The notes under the pieces are model-generated. The model was not told where the DNA came from. It saw only the letters and a program-made list of their open reading frames with translations, and searched no databases. A stretch of 6,952 nucleotides of DNA, from positions 1 to 6,952 of the forward strand of contig DAHVAI010000401.1 of assembly GCA_027314685.1 (NCBI GenBank), given 5' to 3'. A program made the translations under genes and the position numbers. Shown here in pieces: positions 1 through 6,080 of the stretch. The DNA comes from Nitrososphaerota archaeon (GTDB taxonomy: Archaea; Thermoproteota; Nitrososphaeria; Nitrososphaerales; CADDZS01). Position 1 is the first letter of the stretch. Every line of letters starts with the position of its first letter.

Positions 1-39
1 CAGCCGATCATGTCATCAAGTGGAAACCGGTCTTTAAAA

Positions 40-780
40 TTAAGAAGCTGGCCTTCTGCCCCTTACGGCGAGCAAGCCCGTAGCTATTACGAAGATGACT
101 AGTAGTCCTGCGACAGCATAGAACTCCGGTGTGGAGATTCCTGACACGTTGGTAATGGTGGAAGCCGAGGTCACTGTGGTGGTAGTTGTTACTGATACCA
201 CTGGAATGATAGTCCCTTGAATCTCTCCAGCAGGATTTTGCTCAGTGTGCACGTTTACGAAAGTCTGGCCCGATGCCATGTCAGCAAGTAGGGCAGACAT
301 GGTAGGCGAAGAAAGACCGGAGCATCCGGGGCAGGTAGCGGATCCGTTGAGGTCAGCAGCGGTGATTGTACCTTGCGCCAAAACTCCGCTGAACGCTCCT
401 GACTTGAATCCAGGGCAAGCTGAGATAGGTCCGGCAGGAGTAGATAGGACCGCTACGCAAGCTGTCTCGCCTCCACTTGTTACGTTGTTGGGATTCGGAT
501 ACAGCCAAACTAAGATGTCCATGCTCGGAGAAAGATGGATGTGAGCCATGAAGACATTATTGATATTGGAAACATTCAACGTGTAAGTCAGACTCTGACC
601 GCTTGAGCTCAGCTGAAACGTTGCTTCTCCCGTGGCCGTGGTATTGACTCCAGGAGCGGCGGAGAGATAGGCTACAAAAGCTTGTGCAGGAGGATTCGCA
701 GCGGATGAACTTGCAACTATTGGCATTCCGACTGATAAAAGGGCGAGGACTGCTATCGCAGTCATAATAATTTTCTTCAT
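40..780 (-). CDS. Secreted, membrane-anchored CHRD-domain protein
   Basis: The 246-residue product is built as an exported surface protein. It has a Lys-rich start and a hydrophobic signal peptide (about residues 1-27, ending near ASSSA). A CHRD domain (about 30-193) follows, then a Thr/Ser/Val stalk (about 195-212), one transmembrane helix (about 219-240) and a short basic tail (RGRR) that should stay in the cytoplasm. The CHRD call rests on AHIH followed by VWLYP (residues 79-95), GTITAADL (137-144) and NVHTEQNPAGEI (176-187), the usual order in the family. CHRD domains are known from chordin and from many bacterial and archaeal secreted proteins, but their biochemical role there is unclear; binding or adhesion at the cell surface is only inference. 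Four cysteines (108, 122, 150, 153) could form disulfides outside the cell. The ATG start precedes an ideal signal peptide. There is no ribosome binding site, and a TATA-like box lies about 29 bases upstream, so the mRNA is probably leaderless. It appears monocistronic. Confidence 0.88.
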   Translation of the reverse strand: MKKIIMTAIAVLALLSVGMPIVASSSAANPPAQAFVAYLSAAPGVNTTATGEATFQLSSSGQSLTYTLNVSNINNVFMAHIHLSPSMDILVWLYPNPNNVTSGGETACVAVLSTPAGPISACPGFKSGAFSGVLAQGTITAADLNGSATCPGCSGLSSPTMSALLADMASGQTFVNVHTEQNPAGEIQGTIIPVVSVTTTTTVTSASTITNVSGISTPEFYAVAGLLVIFVIATGLLAVRGRRPAS

Positions 781-798
781 TGTATTATGAATAGCCAG

Positions 799-816
799 AA
801 CGTTTTGATAAACGTT
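799..816 (-). promoter_or_regulatory. Probable promoter of the CHRD gene, with flanking AACGTT repeats
   Basis: On the minus strand the sequence GTTTATCAA (805-813) resembles an archaeal TATA box. Its centre is about 29 bases upstream of the ATG at 780, the spacing expected when transcription starts at or a few bases before the start codon. The box is framed by two copies of the self-complementary hexamer AACGTT (799-804 and 811-816), giving a palindromic arrangement that could bind a regulator overlapping TBP. The position and repeats are seen in the sequence; the promoter function is inferred. Confidence 0.45.
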
Positions 817-839
817 GTTTGTTACGAAAAATGATAAAA

Positions 840-865
840 TGGTTTTGGAAGATTCCTCTAAACCA
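840..865. repeat. Imperfect inverted repeat between the GltD-like and CHRD genes
   Basis: TGGTTT (840-845) is complementary to AAACCA (860-865), and inside it GGAA (847-850) is complementary to TTCC (853-856). The structure is a nested hairpin or an extended dyad. It lies 60-85 bases upstream of the CHRD start codon, beyond the predicted TATA box, so an upstream regulator site is more likely than a terminator. No function can be shown. Confidence 0.3.
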
Positions 866-908
866 ATAGACTAGAATAAAATCTGGGAGAAATTTGTGCT
901 CGTCCATT

Positions 909-921
909 ATGGTTAGACCAT
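909..921. repeat. Short perfect inverted repeat ATGGT-TAG-ACCAT
   Basis: Five-base arms (909-913 and 917-921) surround three bases, about 130 bases upstream of the CHRD start and 140 bases downstream of the GltD-like stop. It could be an operator half-site pair. A repeat this short can arise by chance in about 280 bases. The rest of 781-1060 holds no coding sequence that I can see. Confidence 0.2.
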
Positions 922-1060
922 TCTAATTTTGAATAGACGCCAAATACCACTGCAAAACAATGCAACTGCCCTAAGTACAGCTATATCCGAGTGTGCATCG
1001 GTATTACGGTGTCGCTATTAATCGCAACAGTATTGAAAGTAGTTCATCATGCGTAGCAGA

Positions 1061-2548
1061 TTATGGTGGAGGAGGCCCACCCTCTTTACCCTCCATCAAC
1101 AGTTCGCGTGATCCTTCAAGATAATACCTCTCATAAAGCGATACGTGTTTGTCCTCCAAATTCATTAGATATTCGTGCACCCGCTGTGCCGCATCTCTTC
1201 CCGACCCCATCGATCTCACTACAAGCGTTTCTCCAGTTGTCACGTCTCCCCCAGCAAACACTCCTGTCATAGAAGTTTTGTGACGATCGTCGATTGCAAT
1301 CGAGTCTTTCTTACCCATCTTCAACCCTTCCTTCTTCTGCAAGAATGAATTTGGCCCGCGCCCCACCGCCAGAAGCACGCTATCGCATTTCATAACAAAT
1401 TCCTGACCCGGCAACGGCTCAGGCTTTTTCCTACCGGTAGAATCATGCTCACCGAGCTTCATAGTATTCATTACAGCTGAAGACAGCTTTCCATCTTTGC
1501 CCTCATACGATTTCGGGTCTGTCAGAAACTTGAACTGTACTCCTTCCTCCCTAGCCTCCTCGACCATTATCGGGTCGGCGGGCATCTCATTTTCAGTTCT
1601 TCGGTAAACAATGGTCACGTTTCCCTTGGAGAGCCTCCTTGCCGTACGAGAGACATCAAGCGCTGTATCCCCACCTCCGACTACGATGATTTCCTTCCCG
1701 AGATCATATTCGGGGCGCTTCAAGTAACTAGCTACACCTTTCATGTACACTTCCTCAAGGAAATGGTAGCCGTGATATACTCCCTTCAGGTCTATGCCGG
1801 GCGTATCGAGCTTCAGGACATCTTTTGCGCCCGTCGTGATCAGTACAGCGTCAGACTCGGAGAGTAGTTGTGACAGTGAGATATCCCTGCCTACCTTGAC
1901 ACCGGTGCGAATCTCGACTTTTTCGCCCTTTATTCTTTCGATCTCGTAGAGCAGAACATCTTTTGGCAGGTGATAATCGGGAATCCCATACCATGCTGTC
2001 CCGCCTGTAGCGTCGGATTCCTCGTAGATTGTTACTGAATGCCCGTATCTCCTCAGTAACGAAGCCGCGGCCAGTCCACAAGGACCAGCTCCAACTATTG
2101 AAACACTTTTCCCCGTATCATTTCCTAGCGTAGGGTTGGACTGCCTTGACTCTGTGCGCTCCCAATCAGAAACGTACCCCTGTATCATTCCAATCGAGAT
2201 TGGCTGTCCACCCCATCGCATTACGCACGCGTCTTCGCAGAGTCCATCCAATTGTGGACAGCATCTTGCCGTGACACCAAGTAGCGCGTTCGTATTCCTG
2301 ATCCGTCCAAACGCAGTGTTGAAGTCATCCCTTGCAACGGCCTCACACATGCCGCGAACATCCATCTGCACCGGACAAGCGTTTATGCACACGGGCGTTC
2401 CGCACAGGAGACATCGCTTCGCTTCTTCAATTACTTCTAATCTTGTATATCCAATTTTTACTTCAGAAAAATCGTTCTTTCTCTTCTCCGGATCAGCCTT
2501 TGGAAAAGGGAACGGCCCCACACGCTTTGGGTCAACTTGAGTGCTCAT
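1061..2548 (-). CDS. GltD-like NADPH-dependent [4Fe-4S]/FAD oxidoreductase
   Basis: The 495-residue protein has the full architecture of the glutamate synthase small-subunit family, which passes electrons between NADPH, FAD and iron-sulfur clusters. An N-terminal Fe-S domain carries C46-x2-C49-x4-C54-x3-C58-P and a second group, C96, C97, C104 and C108. An FAD Rossmann motif VGAGPCG lies at 152-158, the family signature YGIPDYHLPK at 187-196, the NAD(P)H Rossmann motif GGGDTA at 291-296 followed by YRR at 315-317 (suits the NADPH phosphate), and the C-terminal FAD contact GVFAGGD at 429-435. It should be soluble and cytoplasmic. Length is normal for GltD (about 470) with a slight C-terminal extension ending GGPPPP. 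It starts inside the stop of the upstream 197-residue gene (ATGA overlap), so the two are co-translated. No GltB-like large subunit lies in the window. It could serve glutamate synthase, act like NfnB or SudA, or pair with another redox partner; the sequence does not decide. Confidence 0.88.
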   Translation of the reverse strand: MSTQVDPKRVGPFPFPKADPEKRKNDFSEVKIGYTRLEVIEEAKRCLLCGTPVCINACPVQMDVRGMCEAVARDDFNTAFGRIRNTNALLGVTARCCPQLDGLCEDACVMRWGGQPISIGMIQGYVSDWERTESRQSNPTLGNDTGKSVSIVGAGPCGLAAASLLRRYGHSVTIYEESDATGGTAWYGIPDYHLPKDVLLYEIERIKGEKVEIRTGVKVGRDISLSQLLSESDAVLITTGAKDVLKLDTPGIDLKGVYHGYHFLEEVYMKGVASYLKRPEYDLGKEIIVVGGGDTALDVSRTARRLSKGNVTIVYRRTENEMPADPIMVEEAREEGVQFKFLTDPKSYEGKDGKLSSAVMNTMKLGEHDSTGRKKPEPLPGQEFVMKCDSVLLAVGRGPNSFLQKKEGLKMGKKDSIAIDDRHKTSMTGVFAGGDVTTGETLVVRSMGSGRDAAQRVHEYLMNLEDKHVSLYERYYLEGSRELLMEGKEGGPPPP

Positions 2549-3138
2549 ATTGGCTTCACTAACGGAGTTGAGTAAAGTATGTATGTGGAAGCAGCTAATG
2601 GCAGTCCAATTTCATAAAGCTCATTATCAAGCTTCACATGAAACCCGGTCGGGCCGAGACCAAAGAACTCTCCCGCGTAGATTCCTCGAAATTTCTTGAG
2701 GTGGTGCTTCGTTTCTTGATCCACTTCTTCGATATGCGAGAACGGGAAATTCACTAATCTACAAATAGTCTTTGAGCCTATGATGTGATCTTTTGCTGGT
2801 CGTCCTTCAGGTATTCCTCCGAGCGAATAGAAACTTCCATTGTGCTGGAATAGATGATCCTTTAACTTCAAGACATATTCTTCCTCCGGAGTATTCGGAG
2901 CTAGATATTCGGCAGTCCCAGAAACATACACAATCATTGAAAACGGTCTGACCTCGCCGTCAACCTTGTTGCAAAGTCTCCACGATTGATTCTCAAATCC
3001 AATGAGTTTGAACAGCCCCTTTCCTTCGACGAGCAATCGACCCACTTCATTTTCGTTTTGGTATACTCTGGCGTCCTTTGTTGATGCCGTCTGCTTGAGG
3101 ATATATTCAGTTGACAACGTACCAGCCACCAAGATCAT
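2545..3138 (-). CDS. Unrecognised 197-residue protein in operon with the GltD-like gene
   Basis: I do not recognise this family. The protein has no signal peptide motif and only two cysteines (56, 126), so it is unlikely to hold an Fe-S cluster. It looks like a mixed, beta-rich globular protein. Residues 23-70 alternate polar and hydrophobic positions as strands do, residues 80-100 form a charged stretch, residues 137-151 are a charged likely helix (EEVDQETKHHLKKF), and residues 154-193 are glycine- and hydrophobic-rich (FFGLGPTGFHVKL, then LPLAASTYILYSTPL). A resemblance to LURP-one/tubby-like beta barrels crossed my mind but cannot be supported. It is translationally coupled to the GltD-like oxidoreductase by an ATGA overlap, the strongest clue to its job: partner, regulator or assembly factor of that enzyme. 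The frame stays open for about 31 codons upstream (to a TAA near 3230) but has no ATG, GTG or TTG there, so the ATG at 3138 is the best start. Confidence 0.72.
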   Translation of the reverse strand: MILVAGTLSTEYILKQTASTKDARVYQNENEVGRLLVEGKGLFKLIGFENQSWRLCNKVDGEVRPFSMIVYVSGTAEYLAPNTPEEEYVLKLKDHLFQHNGSFYSLGGIPEGRPAKDHIIGSKTICRLVNFPFSHIEEVDQETKHHLKKFRGIYAGEFFGLGPTGFHVKLDNELYEIGLPLAASTYILYSTPLVKPI

Positions 3139-3227
3139 CCATGCTACATTGTAGGCAATCTTCAGAGATAAGGAATTCGCACAGTGTTCCTGGTCGCAGA
3201 GATGTGTGTAAATCCTTGGAGTGCTTG

Positions 3228-3253
3228 TTTAAACTAGGGCCGAAAAAATCGGC
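3228..3253. other. TTTAAA element and short hairpin upstream of the 197-residue gene
   Basis: TTTAAA (3228-3233) is a TATA-like palindrome about 95 bases upstream of the ATG at 3138. A perfect hairpin GCCGA-AAAAA-TCGGC (3239-3253) lies next to it. Read on the minus strand the hairpin has a T-rich loop, so it could end transcripts arriving from the coding-like region at 3234-4069. If TTTAAA is a TATA box the operon would have a leader of about 70 bases. The rest of 3139-3233 shows nothing else clear. Confidence 0.25.
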
Positions 3254-3516
3254 TGATATCTTCTTGCGAAAAAGGTTCTTCGCTCAGTAATTTCATCAAC
3301 CCGTCCTTCACTTTTCTGATTCTAGCAGGTTGGTCTGCCTTTCAAATATATCCCGGCTCGTGTTGAACCGATAACTCAGGCTGAGGTCCTGGGATCGCTA
3401 GGCGCATCGTCTTCGCGTATCAGTTCATGCTTTTCTACCCATATACTTGAGCGGTAATTCCACACCCTGCACTCGGGATTATTCTTACAAGCTTGCGAAC
3501 CTACTACGATTACCAT
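3234..3516 (-). pseudogene. Possible frameshifted gene remnant, unknown protein
   Basis: Three consecutive overlapping minus-strand frames each read like protein. The first runs from an ATG at 3516 to a TGA at 3376 (46 codons, with a possible metal-binding CKNNPEC and then WVEKHELIREDDAPSD). The second is open from 3397 to 3308 (30 codons, including SRDIFERQTNLLESEK). The third is open from 3341 to a TAG at 3234 (35 codons, including KDGLMKLLSEEPFSQEDI). Joined with two frame changes they would give one charged, helix-rich protein of about 90 residues or more with a normal stop. The ATG at 3516 overlaps the stop of the small ORF before it (ATGGTAA), so that ORF could itself be an earlier part of the same gene. 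I cannot name the family. Each stretch is short enough to occur by chance; it is the succession that suggests decay. Confidence 0.33.
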
Positions 3517-3659
3517 TGGTAATCTATTTTGGTCGTCTGGGTTGACGGTGCACTATCCTGAAACAGAGCTTTTGCTCTTTCCAAGAAGGTAGATGGTTCT
3601 TTGTCAGGACTGGAGTGGCCCCGCCATTTCCGATACGTTTTTTCGCTTTGAAGGTTCAT
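3510..3659 (-). CDS. Small ORF (49 residues) with a strong Shine-Dalgarno match
   Basis: The predicted product is hydrophilic: a basic N-terminus (SEKTYRKWRGHS), a likely helix (TFLERAKALFQD) and a polar tail ending in IDYQW. It has no membrane segment, signal peptide or cysteine. The start at 3659 is chosen because GAGGTGAT, an eight-base match to the archaeal anti-Shine-Dalgarno sequence, lies seven bases upstream. An in-frame ATG at 3668 (three residues longer) overlaps that site and is less likely. The stop overlaps an ATG of the next frame (ATGGTAA), which suggests either translational coupling or a frameshift within a once longer gene. No family is recognised. Against a real gene: the length, and the decayed-looking sequence on both sides. 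Confidence 0.4.
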   Translation of the reverse strand: MNLQSEKTYRKWRGHSSPDKEPSTFLERAKALFQDSAPSTQTTKIDYQW

Positions 3660-3666
3660 ACTTTTC

Positions 3667-3674
3667 ATCACCTC
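3667..3674 (-). promoter_or_regulatory. Shine-Dalgarno sequence GAGGTGAT
   Basis: This is complementary to the usual 3' end of archaeal 16S rRNA (AUCACCUCCU) and sits seven bases before the ATG at 3659. It is the only convincing ribosome binding site noticed in the window; the large genes start without one. It decides the start of the 49-residue ORF. Confidence 0.42.
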
Positions 3675-3683
3675 AATTTGGAT

Positions 3684-4069
3684 CTATCGTCTGCCACACC
3701 CGAGGGCTGAATGGATTCTGTTTTGGTCGCAATTATAATAGGTTGGAACACTTTCACCCGACGGAGACGGAAAAAAGAAACCCATGGCAAGCACCGCATG
3801 AGGACCCTTTCGCAGTCGTTTGGCAAACTCTGATTCATGTTGACAGATTCACTTTGCATCATCGGGACAAACAAAGATCACGAATGCAGCATCACACAAG
3901 GAATCGGGCGCAATCAGGGCATGGAGTGTGTTGAGTCTGATCGCCTCTGAAGAAGATATTGTTTCCAAGGGGGGAGTATATCGGCAGGCAGCATAACATC
4001 GAATTTTGAAAGAGACTCTTGTTTGGGAACATGGAATTTAGGTAAGACGCTAGGCAGAGCGGCGCTCGT
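3684..4069 (-). pseudogene. Possible decayed coding region, unidentified
   Basis: The minus strand reads as protein in one frame from 4069 (including VPKQESLSKFDVMLPADILP). It can continue in a second frame after a run of six Cs (3969-3974 on the plus strand, all G), as if one base had slipped there. The second frame then runs about 98 codons to a TAG at 3684 with a single in-frame TGA at 3849-3851; it includes CDAAFVIFVCPDDAK before and FAKRLRKGPHAVLAMG after that stop. Near its end YYNCDQNRIHSALG recalls the YYN-x2-R-x-HSALG ending of rve-type (IS3/IS481-like) transposases, but with two extra residues and no visible catalytic acidic motif upstream. Overlapping frames, including a 113-codon plus-strand one at 3593-3934, are also open here, so the call is weak. 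Confidence 0.25.
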
Positions 4070-4188
4070 TTAACGCTTGTGATTCGATGAACTATTCATC
4101 ACATTGAGTGTTACTGGTAGGTGTCTGAACTGAAGTAAGTCGTACTGGCCAATGACTCGTAGGCAAGCAATTGACTGAGAAATTTCCA

Positions 4189-4208
4189 GTTCGGAAAAAC
4201 TTTCGAAC
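4189..4208 (+). promoter_or_regulatory. Palindrome just upstream of the FAD oxidoreductase promoter
   Basis: GTTCGGAA-AAAC-TTTCGAAC forms an eight-base-pair dyad (one G-T pair) around four bases. It ends about 39 bases before the start codon at 4247 and about 9 bases before the predicted TATA box, where archaeal activators commonly bind. The dyad is seen directly; its role as a regulator site is inferred. Confidence 0.4.
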
Positions 4209-4216
4209 AGAATACA

Positions 4217-4224
4217 CATAAAAC
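4217..4224 (+). promoter_or_regulatory. Candidate TATA box of the FAD oxidoreductase gene
   Basis: CATAAAAC is A/T-rich and centred about 27 bases before the ATG at 4247, which suits a leaderless archaeal transcript. No Shine-Dalgarno sequence precedes that ATG, which agrees with a leaderless mRNA. The match to a TATA consensus is only partial. Confidence 0.35.
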
Positions 4225-4246
4225 ATGCCATCTACATGGAATCAAG

Positions 4247-5935
4247 ATGATATCGTCTGTTCCGTCAGTGTTTGACGTTATCGTTATTGGCGGTGGCATG
4301 AATGGTCTTACTGCCGCAGCTTACCTTGCTAAAGCCGGTCTAAAGACCGTCGTGATAGAACGCAGAGATCAACTTGGAACACACGAAACCACTGAAGAGC
4401 TGAGTTATCCAGGATTCCGCACTAGCCCGCATACAACATCGCACTGGGTTGGACACAGCCCCTGCATGCTCGATCTCGAATTGGAGAAGTTTGGTCTCGA
4501 GCTATATCCTGCGAGACATAGCCGAGCGATGCCGTTCATGGATGGAACTGCTATGGTCCCAGATCTATGGGACGCGAATGGATTCTACGCGGCGTACGCT
4601 AAATTCTCGGATCATGACGCCGAGGTTTTCAAGGATATTTACAACGGTATGGCCGCAGTTAGGGAGAACATCTACATGGACTTTCTCTACTCTGCTCCCA
4701 GCCCTGAAAACTGGGATATGATGATTCAAAAGTTTTCCAGCATTCCACATATTCCAGAAGACTGGTGGACAATGACTGGTTTTGAGTTGATAGATCTGCT
4801 GTTCGAGGATGAACACATCAAAGCATGGGCCGCCGGTTCAGCAAACGAAGCGATATATTCTCCAACGTTCAAGATCAACGGTCCGTTAGGAGCTGTTCTT
4901 CTTGCAACAGGAGCTCCCGCTCAGCAGGCAATCGGAGGTTCACATCAGGTTCCACATGCAATGTTTCGCTGTATTGTTCAGCATGGCGGCAAGATACTTC
5001 AGAGCTGCGAGGTGGAGAAAATCATAGTAGATGACGGGGAAGCGAAAGGCGTCGTTATGAGCAAGTATTCTGCATATCCAGAGAAAACGATACTCGCTAG
5101 AAAGGCAGTTGTGAGTGACCTGAGTCCAGCGCCGACATTTATCGATCTTATCGGAGAGGAGCACTTGGATAAGCAAGTGTATCGCGTTCTGAAATACGAA
5201 TATGATTACGGCTGGCAGAATCTCTTCACGTCCTCGTTCATGATATCGGAACTTCCTCGATGGAATTCGAGTGAGTTCAATTCGAACATCAAGAAATCAT
5301 GGGTCTTTGCTTGTGGCACTGAAACCATGCGGGATGTTGAAAAGTCACTTTCAGATCTTGTATCCGGTAGAATACCCGACCCGATTACCGCCCTGGGAGG
5401 CGATTATATCTTATCTCTTTACGATGAGACAGCTGCACCGTCCGGATATCACAACATACAATTCTGGACCGATGTTCCGTTCAACTTGCGCAAGCATGGA
5501 GGAGTGGAAAGATGGGATGATATCACCCACCAAGTTGTTGACAACGTGGCAGAAATGTTTGAAAAATATTCGCCAGGATTCCGAAAGACTATAAAGTACA
5601 AGGTTGGGTTGAGTCCTCTTGATACTTTCAGAAAGAATCCGAGCGCGTTGAACGGGCAAGTTTCAGGTGGTGTCCCAAAGCCGGGGCAGCTCTACTTTGA
5701 CAGGCCATTCCTTGGTTGCAACGCGCCAAGAACTCCAATCAAAAAACTCTACCTTTCGAACGGGACATGGCCGTTTGGAAACTCCAACCTAGCTTCTGGA
5801 TACATAGCTGCTTTCGAAGTGGTGAAAGATCTAGGCATGCCGCGACCATCCTGGTGGTCCCACAAGAGCTTTGAATGGTATAAGTCTTGGGCTGCCAAGA
5901 ATGGCCTTATACTTCGGGGGAAAGTCACCGCTTAG
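4247..5935 (+). CDS. Phytoene-desaturase-like FAD/NAD(P)-dependent oxidoreductase
   Basis: The 562-residue flavoprotein belongs to the CrtI/amine-oxidase-like superfamily (COG1233 type). An FAD-binding Rossmann fold starts at residue 10: DVIVIGGGMNG (10-20), then the acidic end of the second strand in VVIERR (35-40). A substrate-domain insert fills the middle. A second dinucleotide-domain strand appears near AVVSDLSP (287-294), and the C-terminal FAD contact is KLYLSNGTWPFGNSNLASGY (500-519). The protein ends in a Trp-rich tail (SWWSHKSFEWYKSW, 535-548). It has no signal peptide and is probably cytoplasmic or membrane-associated. Length is slightly above that of CrtI (about 490-550). The ATG at 4247 places the Rossmann fold at the usual distance. 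Members desaturate or isomerise isoprenoids, or oxidise other hydrophobic or amine substrates. No crtB or other carotenoid gene is nearby, so the substrate cannot be given. A remnant of a related enzyme follows immediately, suggesting a former tandem pair. Confidence 0.87.
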   Translation: MISSVPSVFDVIVIGGGMNGLTAAAYLAKAGLKTVVIERRDQLGTHETTEELSYPGFRTSPHTTSHWVGHSPCMLDLELEKFGLELYPARHSRAMPFMDGTAMVPDLWDANGFYAAYAKFSDHDAEVFKDIYNGMAAVRENIYMDFLYSAPSPENWDMMIQKFSSIPHIPEDWWTMTGFELIDLLFEDEHIKAWAAGSANEAIYSPTFKINGPLGAVLLATGAPAQQAIGGSHQVPHAMFRCIVQHGGKILQSCEVEKIIVDDGEAKGVVMSKYSAYPEKTILARKAVVSDLSPAPTFIDLIGEEHLDKQVYRVLKYEYDYGWQNLFTSSFMISELPRWNSSEFNSNIKKSWVFACGTETMRDVEKSLSDLVSGRIPDPITALGGDYILSLYDETAAPSGYHNIQFWTDVPFNLRKHGGVERWDDITHQVVDNVAEMFEKYSPGFRKTIKYKVGLSPLDTFRKNPSALNGQVSGGVPKPGQLYFDRPFLGCNAPRTPIKKLYLSNGTWPFGNSNLASGYIAAFEVVKDLGMPRPSWWSHKSFEWYKSWAAKNGLILRGKVTA

Positions 5936-5939
5936 GGAG

Positions 5940-6047
5940 GCGATTTGCGGTGGACCAAACGGAGAGACCGCTGCGCGCCATCTCCAAAGAGCAGGAGCCA
6001 AAGTTCTCCTCGTCGAAAGACGTCACGACGAAGAATGCACTAGAGAT
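5940..6047 (+). pseudogene. N-terminal remnant of a second CrtI-like FAD oxidoreductase
   Basis: Five bases after the stop of the intact enzyme, a frame reads ICGGPNGETAARHL followed by RAGAKVLLVERR, and ends at a TAA at 6048. This is the FAD Rossmann motif of the same superfamily. Over 27 aligned positions, 15 are identical to residues 14-40 of the intact protein (IGGGMNG... to ERR). The first glycine of GGG is Cys here, the first strand of the fold is missing, and nothing of the remaining roughly 500 residues is visible, so it cannot work. GGGPNGE, rather than GGGMNGL, suggests a distinct paralogue and not a fresh copy. Position and orientation indicate a former tandem gene, largely deleted and now joined to PIN-domain sequence. 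Confidence 0.7.
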
Positions 6048-6080
6048 TAAGAAAGATTACACGACGGGAATGATTGACAT

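Noticed and set aside
3361..3420. Possible tRNA or structured RNA around a GGTTCAA-like sequence
   Set aside because: No five-base T-stem, anticodon arm or acceptor stem could be formed around it on either strand.
3600..3670. Possible C/D box guide RNA on the minus strand (GTGATGA box C at 3664-3670, CTGA near 3606)
   Set aside because: The spacing is about 57 bases, but no internal D' and C' boxes and no closing stem are visible. GTGATGA is explained by the Shine-Dalgarno site and start codon.
3668..3874. Minus-strand open frame of 68 codons
   Set aside because: It overlaps the better coding-like frame at 3684-3980, has no promoter or ribosome binding site, and shows no recognisable motif. 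It cannot be fully excluded as part of the decayed region.
3593..3934. Plus-strand open frame of 113 codons
   Set aside because: The product is rich in His, Arg and Trp with no domain-like pattern, has no ribosome binding site or TATA box at the right distance, and is antisense to a more protein-like minus-strand reading.
4111..4299. Minus-strand open frame of 62 codons overlapping the FAD oxidoreductase start
   Set aside because: It is antisense to the strongly supported Rossmann-fold coding start and covers the predicted promoter; its composition is not protein-like.
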